From positions 1-14,458 of the forward strand of contig JAHHRQ010000045.1 in the NCBI GenBank assembly GCA_020025715.1: a DNA stretch of 14,458 nucleotides, in the 5' to 3' direction. The notes beneath the pieces were generated by a model that saw nothing but the letters and a program-made list of their open reading frames with translations, was not told where the DNA came from and made no database searches. The translations under genes were made by a program, and so were the position numbers. The stretch comes from Oscillospiraceae bacterium. GTDB taxonomy: Bacteria; Bacillota; Clostridia; Oscillospirales; Oscillospiraceae. This document shows positions 1 to 6,188 of this stretch, piece by piece (position 1 is the first letter of the stretch; every line of letters begins with the position of its first letter).

Positions 1-2
1 CT

Positions 3-1106
3 GTGGGAGAAAAAGTTTTGGAATGGATGCGGCGGGAGAAAGTTCTGTGCATTGCCGCAGTCTGCGCCGTAATCACCATGTTTCTTGTGCCGCCCGACGG
101 GGCGTATCCGGGATATATAGACCTTCGCGTTTTGTGCCTGCTTATGTGTCTTATGGCTGTGGTTGCAGGCTTCGGAAAGTGCGGGGCCTTTCAGTGGCTT
201 GCCGTAAATCTTTTGCAGAGAAGCAGCGGCGGCAGAATTCTGGGGCTTATATTAGTGCTGCTGCCTTTTTTCTCCGCTATGCTGGTGACAAATGATGTGG
301 CGCTGCTGACCTTTGTTCCATTTACTCTTATGCTTCTGGAGCAGATTGGATGCAAAAAGTCTGCAATCCCCGTTCTGGTGCTGCAAACCATTGCTGCAAA
401 CTTAGGAAGTATGGCAACCCCTGTGGGAAACCCGCAGAATCTTTTCCTGTATGCAGCCTATGAGCTTTCGGCAAAGGACTTTTTTGCCTCTACGGTGCCC
501 CTGACTATAGTGAGTCTTTTGTTTCTTGGAGCAGCATCGTTTTTTGTACTGCCAAAGCAGCTTCCCGCACCCAAGCTTTCCGGGAAAATCGGTTCTGTGA
601 AGCAGCTTTCGGTTTATGCAGGACTTTTTGTGCTGTGTCTGCTGACGGTTTTCCGTGTAATTCCCTATGGAATTACCGCAATCATAGTTATTCTTGTAAT
701 AGCACTTACGGACAGAAAAGTTCTGAGAAAGGTTGACTATGCGTTGCTTGCAACTTTTGTGTGCTTTTTTGTAGTGTCCGGAAACTTAGGCAGAATTGAA
801 ACAGTACAGGATTTTCTGCAAAATCTCCTTAATAAAAATGCCCTGCTTACCGCAGTCGGTACAAGCCAGATTATAAGTAATGTTCCGGCGGCGGTGCTGC
901 TGTCTACTTTTACGGAGCAGTGGAAACCTCTGCTTCAGGGCGTGAATATCGGGGGATTGGGCACACCCATTGCCTCTCTTGCAAGCCTGATTACGCTGAA
1001 ACTTTATCTCGCGTGGCCGGATGCAAAGAGCGGAGCATATATGGCAGTATTTACAGGGGCTAACATTTTAGGACTTGTAATTCTGCTTACCGTTACTATG
1101 ATTTGA
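3..1106 (+). CDS. SLC13/ArsB-like (ion transporter superfamily) permease, YbiR-like; 5' end possibly cut
   Basis: Polytopic inner-membrane permease of 367 residues if the GTG at 3 is used; an in-frame ATG at 27 is an alternative, and the true start could lie left of the window because no ribosome binding site is visible. The two halves show the pseudo-symmetry typical of the ion transporter superfamily. Each has an Asn-containing membrane segment (TNDVALLTFVPF near residues 96-107; ISNVPAAVLLSTF near 291-303) followed by a Gly/Pro re-entrant hairpin (SMATPVGNPQN near 136-146; NIGGLGTPIASLAS near 315-328). These hairpins normally form the substrate and cation site. Length fits the short YbiR-type members better than full-length DASS carriers. 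It probably moves an organic or inorganic anion with Na+ or H+, but the substrate cannot be read from sequence. It ends at a bidirectional hairpin terminator shared with the convergent downstream gene. Confidence 0.75.
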   Translation: MGEKVLEWMRREKVLCIAAVCAVITMFLVPPDGAYPGYIDLRVLCLLMCLMAVVAGFGKCGAFQWLAVNLLQRSSGGRILGLILVLLPFFSAMLVTNDVALLTFVPFTLMLLEQIGCKKSAIPVLVLQTIAANLGSMATPVGNPQNLFLYAAYELSAKDFFASTVPLTIVSLLFLGAASFFVLPKQLPAPKLSGKIGSVKQLSVYAGLFVLCLLTVFRVIPYGITAIIVILVIALTDRKVLRKVDYALLATFVCFFVVSGNLGRIETVQDFLQNLLNKNALLTAVGTSQIISNVPAAVLLSTFTEQWKPLLQGVNIGGLGTPIASLASLITLKLYLAWPDAKSGAYMAVFTGANILGLVILLTVTMI

Positions 1107-1110
1107 ATAT

Positions 1111-1142
1111 AAAAAAGCCGCCTCGGTTAAGAGGCGGCTTTT
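1111..1142. terminator. Bidirectional intrinsic terminator
   Basis: GCCGCCTC (1117-1124), loop GGTTAA, GAGGCGGC (1131-1138), flanked by an A run on the left and a T run on the right. The stem therefore has a U tract in either direction. It lies between the convergent stops at 1106 (+) and 1152 (-) and serves both genes. Confidence 0.9.
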
Positions 1143-1151
1143 GTGCGTTTA

Positions 1152-2090
1152 TTATATTGAAGCTGATGCAACGACGGAATCTTTTTCCTCATGGAGCTGT
1201 TTTATACGGCTTTCGGTATCAGCGTCCATGTCTTTAAGCTTAGCTATAAGTGTTTCAATCTGATGCTTGGTGTCCTGTACGCTTGCCTGAGACTGGTTAA
1301 TCTGATCCATTACGGCCAAGTCTACAAACATGTTGTCAAAGAAGCAGTCCGCAAAGCGGAGAAAGCCGTCAATGCTTAGCTGCATATCTGTCTGAATAGT
1401 TATGTCTGCAAGCTCGGTTTTAAAGCGCCGCAGTTCGTTTTGAAGCTGATTTACTTTAATCTGAGCTTCATCCAGATGGCTGTGCTTTGCTATGCTTGAA
1501 AACATGCCGCCACCCAGCATATCTAATGTACCCCAGTCCTCCGCGCTGCCAAGGCTGATGAGGATACTGTCCACTGTACGGAGTGCCTGCTCACCGGCGG
1601 ATACGGCTTCACCGATTTCCTTTTGTTGACTTTCCTGCTCTGCGATTTCTTCCTCAATACTGAAAATCCGTTCAGCGTCAGCGGAGTGAGAAGCCTTGAT
1701 TGCGTTAAGCTTCTGCTCTATAAGCTCATTGTATTCACCTTCACAGTCGGAAATTTCCATAATTTCGGAGTTAATGCGGCTTATTTCATCCTTTACGTAC
1801 TCAAGCTCCTGCACAGCGGAATCGTATCTGAGCTTTGCGGTACAGGCCTCCCGCTTTTCTTTATCCAGCATATCGTCTTTCTTACCCAGCAGAGAGTAGA
1901 AAACAGAGCTTAGACTGGCGCGCTCAAGGCGGTCAACATCATTCTGCTCGCAGCGAAGTGTGGTTTTCAGATCCAGAACCCTGTTTTCAAGCTCACTTTT
2001 CTGCTCACCAAGCTCATTAAGCTTTGCTTCAAGGCTTCGTTTTGCGAATATCTTTTCCTGAAGCTTATGTAAACGCCGGTTATATTCCAT
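1152..2090 (-). CDS. Coiled-coil protein of unknown function
   Basis: Soluble, highly charged protein of 312 residues with no signal peptide or membrane segment. Heptad-rich, Glu/Lys-rich helices cover roughly residues 1-57, 75-165 and 205-235, with a further one at 262-305. They are interrupted by a short hydrophobic stretch (SLSSVFYSLLGKKDD, 59-73) and by an unusual Gly-rich segment at 183-208 containing DWGTLDMLGGGMFSSIAKHSHLDEA. That segment looks like a conserved family signature between two antiparallel coils. I know similar hypothetical proteins in Clostridia but no assigned function; a structural or scaffold role is only a guess. The start at 2090 is chosen because AAAGGA sits 7 nt upstream and because a near-consensus promoter (2130-2159) lies inside the longer reading frame that begins at 2159. 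Monocistronic, with its own promoter and the shared terminator at 1111-1142. Confidence 0.75.
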   Translation of the reverse strand: MEYNRRLHKLQEKIFAKRSLEAKLNELGEQKSELENRVLDLKTTLRCEQNDVDRLERASLSSVFYSLLGKKDDMLDKEKREACTAKLRYDSAVQELEYVKDEISRINSEIMEISDCEGEYNELIEQKLNAIKASHSADAERIFSIEEEIAEQESQQKEIGEAVSAGEQALRTVDSILISLGSAEDWGTLDMLGGGMFSSIAKHSHLDEAQIKVNQLQNELRRFKTELADITIQTDMQLSIDGFLRFADCFFDNMFVDLAVMDQINQSQASVQDTKHQIETLIAKLKDMDADTESRIKQLHEEKDSVVASASI

Positions 2091-2097
2091 AATTATA

Positions 2098-2103
2098 TCC
2101 TTT
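2098..2103 (-). promoter_or_regulatory. Ribosome binding site that sets the start at 2090
   Basis: AAAGGA on the minus strand, 7 nt before the ATG at 2090. It favours this start over the in-frame ATG at 2159. Confidence 0.75.
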
Positions 2104-2129
2104 CTGTTTGTTACGGTTGAATTAAGCCA

Positions 2130-2159
2130 ATTATAACACCGCCTCAGAATGTGCGTCAA
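2130..2159 (-). promoter_or_regulatory. Sigma-A promoter of the coiled-coil gene
   Basis: On the minus strand: TTGACG (2159-2154), an 18-bp spacer, then a perfect TATAAT (2135-2130). The predicted start of transcription is near 2123, giving a leader of about 30 nt before the ATG at 2090. Confidence 0.8.
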
Positions 2160-2169
2160 ATTAAGAAAT

Positions 2170-2207
2170 ATTAAAAACCTGCAAGTTTTACCTTGCAGGT
2201 TAATTTT
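2170..2207 (-). terminator. Intrinsic terminator of the LRR gene
   Basis: AACCTGCAAG (2176-2185), loop TTTTAC, CTTGCAGGTT (2192-2201): a 10-bp stem. Read on the minus strand it is followed by a T-rich tail, directly after the stop of the leucine-rich-repeat gene. Confidence 0.85.
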
Positions 2208-2209
2208 AA

Positions 2210-3001
2210 TTATTCGATTACGTTTCCGTTTGCTACAACAGGAAGCTGGGAAATGGGGCTGAGGTCGGCATAGGGATTGCGGCTCAGGTTCAGAGTTTCA
2301 AGGGCTTCCAGTGTGCTGATAGGTGCAATGTCCTTTATCTGGTTGTTGCTTACATCAAGGCTCTTGAGGCTTGTAAGCACGGAAACAGAGGAAATGTCCA
2401 TCAGCTTATTGTTGGAAAGGCTCAGCTGCTCAAGGCCGCTGAGAGAGGCAAGAGGAGAAATGTCCTTTATAAGGTTTTCATTAAGGCTCAGAACGGTGAG
2501 GGAAGTTAAGCCGGAAATGGGGCTCAGGTCCTTTATAAGATTGCCGTCGGCAATGAGAGTTTTGAGAGTGGGGATAGAAGAAACTACACTCAGATCAGTC
2601 AGTCTGTTGCCGCTGATGTTCAGGCTTTCAAGCTTTAAGCCCTCAGGGAGAACGATTTCTTTATAGCCGTTGGAGCTGATGTCCAGGGAAACAAGTTTGG
2701 GGAGTTTCACAAGCTCGGAGAAATCCTCGACACCGGCTTCGGAGAGATCAAGCTCGGTTACGGTCTCAGCCTCGGTAGTGGTGATATAACCGCTTTCCTT
2801 ACCGAACTTTCCGCAGACAATACGCTCAATCACGGGATTTGCAAAACTTATTGTGGTTTCGGTGGAATTCTTTACCGCCAGAACCAGAATGAAAATTACA
2901 AGAGCGGCGATTATAATGCCTATTGCAATTTTAAGGCCGTTGAAGTGGCTGCCGTTTTCGCTTTCGGCGGTTGTTGTGGTGGTATTTTCTGTACTGTTCA
3001 T
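2210..3001 (-). CDS. Membrane-anchored leucine-rich-repeat protein (internalin/SDS22-like repeats)
   Basis: A 263-residue protein. Residues 1-23 are a polar, Thr/Glu/Asn-rich tail; 25-43 form one hydrophobic helix flanked by K24 and K44 (signal anchor); 50-80 resemble the cap that precedes internalin-type repeats (FANPVIE...GKFGKESGYIT). Eight repeats follow, with their first leucines at about 84, 106, 127, 149, 171, 193, 215 and 237. The period is 22 except for one 21, and the pattern is LxLxxNxIxDISPLxxLxxLxx. Such repeats build a curved protein-binding surface. With the anchor, the repeats most likely face the outside of the membrane, but there is no LPXTG or other wall-attachment signal. 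The ligand is unknown. Start 3001 is chosen because AAAGGA lies 6 nt upstream; the longer frame from 3085 would add a Cys/Arg-rich extension that does not look native. Monocistronic, with a terminator at 2170-2207. Confidence 0.85.
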   Translation of the reverse strand: MNSTENTTTTTAESENGSHFNGLKIAIGIIIAALVIFILVLAVKNSTETTISFANPVIERIVCGKFGKESGYITTTEAETVTELDLSEAGVEDFSELVKLPKLVSLDISSNGYKEIVLPEGLKLESLNISGNRLTDLSVVSSIPTLKTLIADGNLIKDLSPISGLTSLTVLSLNENLIKDISPLASLSGLEQLSLSNNKLMDISSVSVLTSLKSLDVSNNQIKDIAPISTLEALETLNLSRNPYADLSPISQLPVVANGNVIE

Positions 3002-3007
3002 TTTTTG

Positions 3008-3013
3008 TCCTTT
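3008..3013 (-). promoter_or_regulatory. Ribosome binding site that sets the LRR start at 3001
   Basis: AAAGGA on the minus strand, 6 nt before the ATG at 3001. The in-frame upstream start at 3085 has no such site. Confidence 0.75.
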
Positions 3014-3091
3014 CGTGCTGGAAACGGTCTGCCTTCTGCATCTGTTCTTAACACGGCAACCTCTACCTATGTATTTAGCCAGCAAATCAGT

Positions 3092-3097
3092 ATTATA
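3092..3097 (-). promoter_or_regulatory. Possible -10 box of the LRR gene
   Basis: A perfect TATAAT on the minus strand. I see no good -35 at 16-18 bp, so either the promoter depends on an activator or this is a chance match in AT-rich DNA. Confidence 0.35.
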
Positions 3098-3254
3098 ACA
3101 GATATTTTCTTAACATGGTAGTAAAATTTTTGATTTATTTCATTTTTCTGCATAAAACGAAAAATTGTGCAGATTATATGGAAAGCTGTCAGGTAATATG
3201 TTGAAAATACTAAAAAATACAGTTAAAGGTGAGCGCTTTTAGGGGCTCGCGGGC

Positions 3255-3283
3255 TTGTGGACAGAGCGGGTTTAGGTTATAAT
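3255..3283 (+). promoter_or_regulatory. Sigma-A promoter of the FmdE-like gene
   Basis: TTGTGG (3255-3260), 17-bp spacer, TATAAT (3278-3283). Transcription should begin near 3290, almost on top of the first possible ATG (3291). This argues that translation begins at the later ATG. Confidence 0.75.
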
Positions 3284-3295
3284 ATAAACAATGAA

Positions 3296-3301
3296 GGGGG
3301 G
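3296..3301 (+). promoter_or_regulatory. Ribosome binding site that sets the FmdE-like start
   Basis: An unusual GGGGGG tract (within AAGGGGGG) 7 nt before the ATG at 3309 and 4 nt before the ATG at 3306. The upstream ATG at 3291 lies before this site. Confidence 0.65.
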
Positions 3302-3308
3302 CGATATG

Positions 3309-3824
3309 ATGAAAGATATTCACGAAATTTATAAGGAGGCGGGCCGCCTCCACGGTCACTACTGTCCCGGCCTTGCAAGCGGTGTTCGTGCGGGACTTAC
3401 CGCGGCGGAAATACTCAATGTAAATCCCGAAGAAAACCAGCATCTCTGGTGCATATACGAAAAGCCTGCCTGCTTTGCGGACGGTGTACAGTGGACATTT
3501 AACACAAGCGTAGGAAAGGGAAACCTTATTTATCATCCTACCGGAAAAGCGGTTTTCAGCTTTTATGACGGAGACAGCGGGAAAAGTGTCCGCCTGAGCC
3601 TTAAAAATCTGGGGCTTAATATGTCAAGGGATGAGCAGACCGAATATATTTTAAACGCACCGGCGGAGGAGCTTTTCGATATCGGCGAAACCCGCCTTCC
3701 CTGCCCACAGCGCAAAGCCCGTGTGCCCTACGGCATATGCGACTGCTGCGGGGAGGAAACCGACAAAGACAAGCTGATTTTAAAGGACGGAAAAAAGCTC
3801 TGCATGGACTGTGCAGAACTTTAA
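3309..3824 (+). CDS. FmdE-like zinc protein (formylmethanofuran dehydrogenase subunit E family)
   Basis: Protein of 171 residues. The N-terminal FmdE domain carries the hallmark HGHYCPG (residues 15-21), then C55-F-A-D-G-V-Q and GKGNL (69-73) with the following FYDGDSGKSVR strand. A C-terminal zinc ribbon has C144-x2-C147 and C165-x2-C168. Family members bind a divalent metal in the FmdE domain and occur widely in anaerobes without the other formylmethanofuran dehydrogenase subunits, so the name does not imply methanogenesis; the actual reaction is unknown. From memory the family usually reads TGCTxGKGN before the glycine motif; here it reads FNTSVGKGN, so one cysteine appears to be replaced. 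The next gene in the same direction starts 101 nt downstream with no terminator between, so co-transcription is possible. Start 3309 is preferred on promoter and ribosome-binding-site position; 3306 is equally possible. Confidence 0.8.
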   Translation: MKDIHEIYKEAGRLHGHYCPGLASGVRAGLTAAEILNVNPEENQHLWCIYEKPACFADGVQWTFNTSVGKGNLIYHPTGKAVFSFYDGDSGKSVRLSLKNLGLNMSRDEQTEYILNAPAEELFDIGETRLPCPQRKARVPYGICDCCGEETDKDKLILKDGKKLCMDCAEL

Positions 3825-3846
3825 TGTAAATCTGGTCATATGGATT

Positions 3847-3874
3847 TTGAATGATTGTGATACTTGTATATATT
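3847..3874 (+). promoter_or_regulatory. Weak candidate promoter before the ECF S component
   Basis: TTGAAT (3847-3852), 16-bp spacer, TATATT (3869-3874). The match is moderate. If real, the ECF S component and the YwlG-family gene could be transcribed apart from the FmdE-like gene. Confidence 0.35.
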
Positions 3875-3875
3875 C

Positions 3876-3912
3876 AGTTTCAGGGTTAAACTCAAAAGCA
3901 TTAAAAAACCTT
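3876..3912 (+). ncRNA. Possible small H-type pseudoknot in the leader of the ECF S component
   Basis: AGTTT (3876-3880) pairs with AAACT (3888-3892). The 7-nt loop contains AGGGTT (3882-3887), which can pair with AACCTT (3907-3912) across an A-rich linker. The second helix ends 1 nt before the GGGGG ribosome binding site (3914-3918). The layout recalls compact riboswitches such as preQ1 class I, but the loop lacks the residues I know from that class and the linker is longer. It is a speculative structure, not an identified riboswitch. Confidence 0.25.
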
Positions 3913-3925
3913 TGGGGGTATCGAA

Positions 3926-4441
3926 ATGAAACATGAAAAAATCGAAAAGCTGTGTCTGGCGGCAGTTTTAACCGCTCTTGTATTTGTGGCAACCTACATA
4001 ATTCAGATTCCCATGCCTGCAACCGGCGGCTTTGTCAATTTAGGAGACTGCATGGTGCTGCTCAGCGGCTTCCTGCTCGGACCTCTCTGGGGCGCTGCGG
4101 CAGGCGGCATTGGCTCAATGCTTACCGATATTGTGGCAGGTTACGGCAGCTTTGCACCGGGAACTCTTATCATAAAGGCTCTTATGGCCTGCTTTGCTGC
4201 ACTTTTATATAAGGCACTTAAAAACAGAACCAAGCTTGCCTCAACTTTCGCCGCCGTTTTAGGCGAAGTCACTATGGTTCTGGGCTACTTTGCCTATGAG
4301 GCTCTGGTCCTCGGTTTCGGCATTGGCGCTGCGGCAAGTATTCCGGGAAATACAATTCAGGGCGTGGTTGGCGCTGCGGCCGGTATTCTGGTTTTCCAAA
4401 TCCTTAAATCCGTACCATATGTTAAAAACCTTTGTAAATAA
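3926..4441 (+). CDS. ECF transporter S component (substrate unknown)
   Basis: Membrane protein of 171 residues with about six hydrophobic segments. The stretch GGFVNLGDCMVLLSGFLLGP with WGAAAGGIGSMLTDIVAGY (about residues 33-73), followed by a Pro-containing segment and IIKALMA, is typical of S components of the HmpT/PdxU-like group (PF07155/PF12822 type). S components bind a vitamin or precursor and dock onto a shared EcfT-EcfA-EcfA' energising module encoded elsewhere (group II ECF). The substrate cannot be assigned: a B-vitamin precursor such as a pyridoxine or hydroxymethylpyrimidine is plausible for the group. GGGGG lies 7 nt before the ATG. The YwlG-family gene begins 14 nt after the stop, so the two are almost certainly one operon. 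Confidence 0.85.
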   Translation: MKHEKIEKLCLAAVLTALVFVATYIIQIPMPATGGFVNLGDCMVLLSGFLLGPLWGAAAGGIGSMLTDIVAGYGSFAPGTLIIKALMACFAALLYKALKNRTKLASTFAAVLGEVTMVLGYFAYEALVLGFGIGAAASIPGNTIQGVVGAAAGILVFQILKSVPYVKNLCK

Positions 4442-4455
4442 AGGAGAAAAATAAA

Positions 4456-5007
4456 ATGTTTGAAGAAATAAAAGCTCAGGCTGAACAGGCTGTTACCGAG
4501 CTTCTGGAAGTTGCAAAGCTCCGGAAAGGAGACCTTTTCGTTATAGGCTGTTCCTCCAGTGAGATTATGGGCGAACGCATTGGTAAAGGCTCCAGCATGG
4601 AGGCAGCTCAGGCAGTATATGAGGGCGTAGCTCCTGTTTTAAAGGAAAAAGGCATTTATCTTGCCGCCCAGTGCTGCGAGCATTTAAACAGAGCTCTTAT
4701 TATGGAAGAAGAGGCTGCAGAGAAATTCGGCTATGAGATTGTAAATGTACGCCCATGGGCTCACGCCGGCGGCTCCTTTGCAACAACCGTTTTTGAAAAC
4801 TGCGAAAGACCGGTTGCCGTTGAGCACATTAAGGCAAAGGCCGGAATTGATATAGGCGCAACCCTTATAGGTATGCACCTTAAAGATGTTGCCGTGCCTG
4901 TAAGACTGAGCATAAAGAAAATAGGCGAAGCACCTATTATCTGCGCCCGCACCCGTCCCCGCTTCATCGGCGGCGAGAGAGCCAGATATCAGGAAGATTT
5001 AAAGTAA
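4456..5007 (+). CDS. ywlG: YwlG / TIGR01440 (UPF0340) family protein
   Basis: Cytoplasmic protein of 183 residues, full length for the family. Recognisable blocks are GCSSSEIMGERIGKGSS (residues 31-47), the Cys-rich AAQCCEHLNRAL (74-85), RPWAHAGGSFAT (97-108) and the C-terminal GEAPIICARTRPRFIGGERA. This matches B. subtilis YwlG and TIGR01440 proteins. Its fold is reported to resemble aminoglycoside N3-acetyltransferases, but no activity is established to my knowledge. AAGGAG lies about 9 nt before the ATG, and the gene is tightly coupled to the upstream ECF S component. That pairing suggests a role in handling or salvaging the imported compound, an inference from context only. The unit ends at a strong hairpin at 5018-5050. 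Confidence 0.88.
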   Translation: MFEEIKAQAEQAVTELLEVAKLRKGDLFVIGCSSSEIMGERIGKGSSMEAAQAVYEGVAPVLKEKGIYLAAQCCEHLNRALIMEEEAAEKFGYEIVNVRPWAHAGGSFATTVFENCERPVAVEHIKAKAGIDIGATLIGMHLKDVAVPVRLSIKKIGEAPIICARTRPRFIGGERARYQEDLK

Positions 5008-5017
5008 AAGCTTAAAT

Positions 5018-5050
5018 AAAAAAGAGAGAGCCGAGGCTCTCTCTTTTTTT
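5018..5050. terminator. Bidirectional intrinsic terminator
   Basis: GAGAGAGC (5024-5031), tetraloop CGAG, GCTCTCTC (5036-5043), flanked by A6 and T7. It works for the YwlG-family gene on the plus strand and the convergent DUF4317 gene on the minus strand, whose stop codon overlaps its right edge. Confidence 0.92.
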
Positions 5051-6176
5051 ATTCGATTTCTACTGAAATTCCGTTTAGCTCAACCCCTGCATCCGCATCA
5101 ATTACAATGCACTTTTTGCCGTCAATTACCTTGGTTTCCACAAGGTAGGCAAACTTGGGGTCAACACTCAGCTTCACCTGCGGGGTGCAGATTTCAAGCT
5201 TCTTGCTGTCAATTATATTGGCAGGGCTTAAAACAGCATCCTTGCCGAATTCTCTGCCGCAGTTTTCGTTAAAGGCTTCAATCTGCTCCTGATTCATGCC
5301 GGCATTTTCCAGAATACCGTCCATATCCTCAGGTGAAATTACCAGAGGCTCAGGGTCTTTGCTCTCCTTGTGGAGGCTTATTCTCTCACTGAGCTGCTCA
5401 TGGACAGCCTGAACGGTGTCAAAGGGACATTTTTCATCAAGGCTCTCAGCCAGAACCGCACCGAAAGTCTCACGCTGCAAGCCCGCAGACATGGGAGGGG
5501 CGGTGTGGAAAACTGCGTCAATAAATTCCTGATGAATGTCCATGGTGTTCTTGGAATAGTAAAGAGCGTTGTAAATGTTGGCGCTCCGATCGTCAAAGCA
5601 GGGGAACATGAAGCCCAGCTCAGGGGCGGAAACTATCTGATTTACGCTTTCAGAGTGGAAACGCATATCCTCGGGCTTGTAACCCAGCTCCGCCTTGCCG
5701 CTTTTAACAGGGCAGACAGCGCAGAGAATATATCTGAAAACATCGCCGGAGTCCTGAAGCTCACCGTCCTTGGCCTTTCTGGACACATCGTAGGTGTCGC
5801 AGGCAAGAAGAATAAGGTAGTTTGAATCCTCCATGTTGAGGTTTTCAATAACCTTCTGATAGAACTCTTCACGCTTTTCCTCGTCGTTAAGGGAGCTGTT
5901 TCTGAGAGCGGAGAGAAGCTTGTGCTCCTCGCCCTCAATGACCTGCTTTGTCTCAAAGCAGATGTCTATAAGGTTTTTGCCCAGGGCGCCGGAGAGAGAT
6001 TTCTTCAAAAGAGAAAAATACTTCTCAACCTCTTCCTTGGAAAGCAGGCCCACACTCTCGTCTATGTATGAAATGATTTCTTTGCCGCCGTTTACATAGC
6101 AGCCGTAAATGCGCTGGATATTGTTTCTTTCAGGTCTTATACGGCGACGTATCTCGTTTAATTCCTTCTGATTCAT
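5049..6176 (-). CDS. DUF4317 domain-containing protein
   Basis: Cytoplasmic protein of 375 residues with no signal peptide or membrane segment. It begins MNQKELNEIRRRIRPERNNIQRIYGCYVN and contains long acidic helices plus recognisable blocks such as SNYLILLACDTYDVSRKAKDG and GFMFPCFDDRSANIYNALYY. These identify it as a DUF4317 (PF14199) protein, a family restricted in my experience to Clostridia and near relatives. No activity is known. AAAGGA lies 8 nt before the ATG and overlaps the stop codon of the upstream ABC-F gene (12-nt gap), so it is translated from the ABC-F transcript. A role connected with the ABC-F ATPase is only suggested by this coupling. It ends at the shared terminator at 5018-5050. 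Confidence 0.85.
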   Translation of the reverse strand: MNQKELNEIRRRIRPERNNIQRIYGCYVNGGKEIISYIDESVGLLSKEEVEKYFSLLKKSLSGALGKNLIDICFETKQVIEGEEHKLLSALRNSSLNDEEKREEFYQKVIENLNMEDSNYLILLACDTYDVSRKAKDGELQDSGDVFRYILCAVCPVKSGKAELGYKPEDMRFHSESVNQIVSAPELGFMFPCFDDRSANIYNALYYSKNTMDIHQEFIDAVFHTAPPMSAGLQRETFGAVLAESLDEKCPFDTVQAVHEQLSERISLHKESKDPEPLVISPEDMDGILENAGMNQEQIEAFNENCGREFGKDAVLSPANIIDSKKLEICTPQVKLSVDPKFAYLVETKVIDGKKCIVIDADAGVELNGISVEIE

Positions 6177-6188
6177 TTTATCCGTCCT

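Larger units (their letters stand above)
3002..3308. other. Divergent intergenic region between the LRR and FmdE-like genes
   Basis: About 300 bp of AT-rich DNA without a convincing gene. It contains the LRR ribosome binding site and -10 candidate on one side and the FmdE-like promoter on the other. The middle has two overlapping inverted repeats (ATTTTTC 3142-3148 with GAAAAAT 3159-3165; TCTGCA 3147-3152 with TGCAGA 3168-3173). It also has an imperfect direct repeat, AGATTATATG (3171-3180) and AGGTAATATG (3191-3200), exactly 20 bp apart. These could be regulator sites, but AT-rich chance is a fair alternative. Confidence 0.5.

Noticed and set aside
2091..2159. N-terminal extension of the coiled-coil protein to 2159
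   Set aside because: The extension would include the promoter -10 and -35 boxes and ignores the AAAGGA site before 2090.
2210..3001. Sortase-anchored internalin
   Set aside because: No LPXTG motif or C-terminal membrane segment; the only hydrophobic helix is near the N-terminus.
3002..3085. N-terminal extension of the LRR protein to 3085
   Set aside because: No ribosome binding site at 3085, Cys/Arg-rich unlikely sequence, and a good AAAGGA site before 3001.
3309..3824. Evidence for a methanogenesis or formylmethanofuran pathway
   Set aside because: FmdE-like proteins are common in anaerobic bacteria without that pathway, and no other subunit gene is present.
3876..3918. Calling the ECF leader a preQ1 class I riboswitch
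   Set aside because: The A-rich tail and small hairpin are similar, but the loop lacks the conserved residues I know and the linker is too long; the S component is also not of the QueT type.
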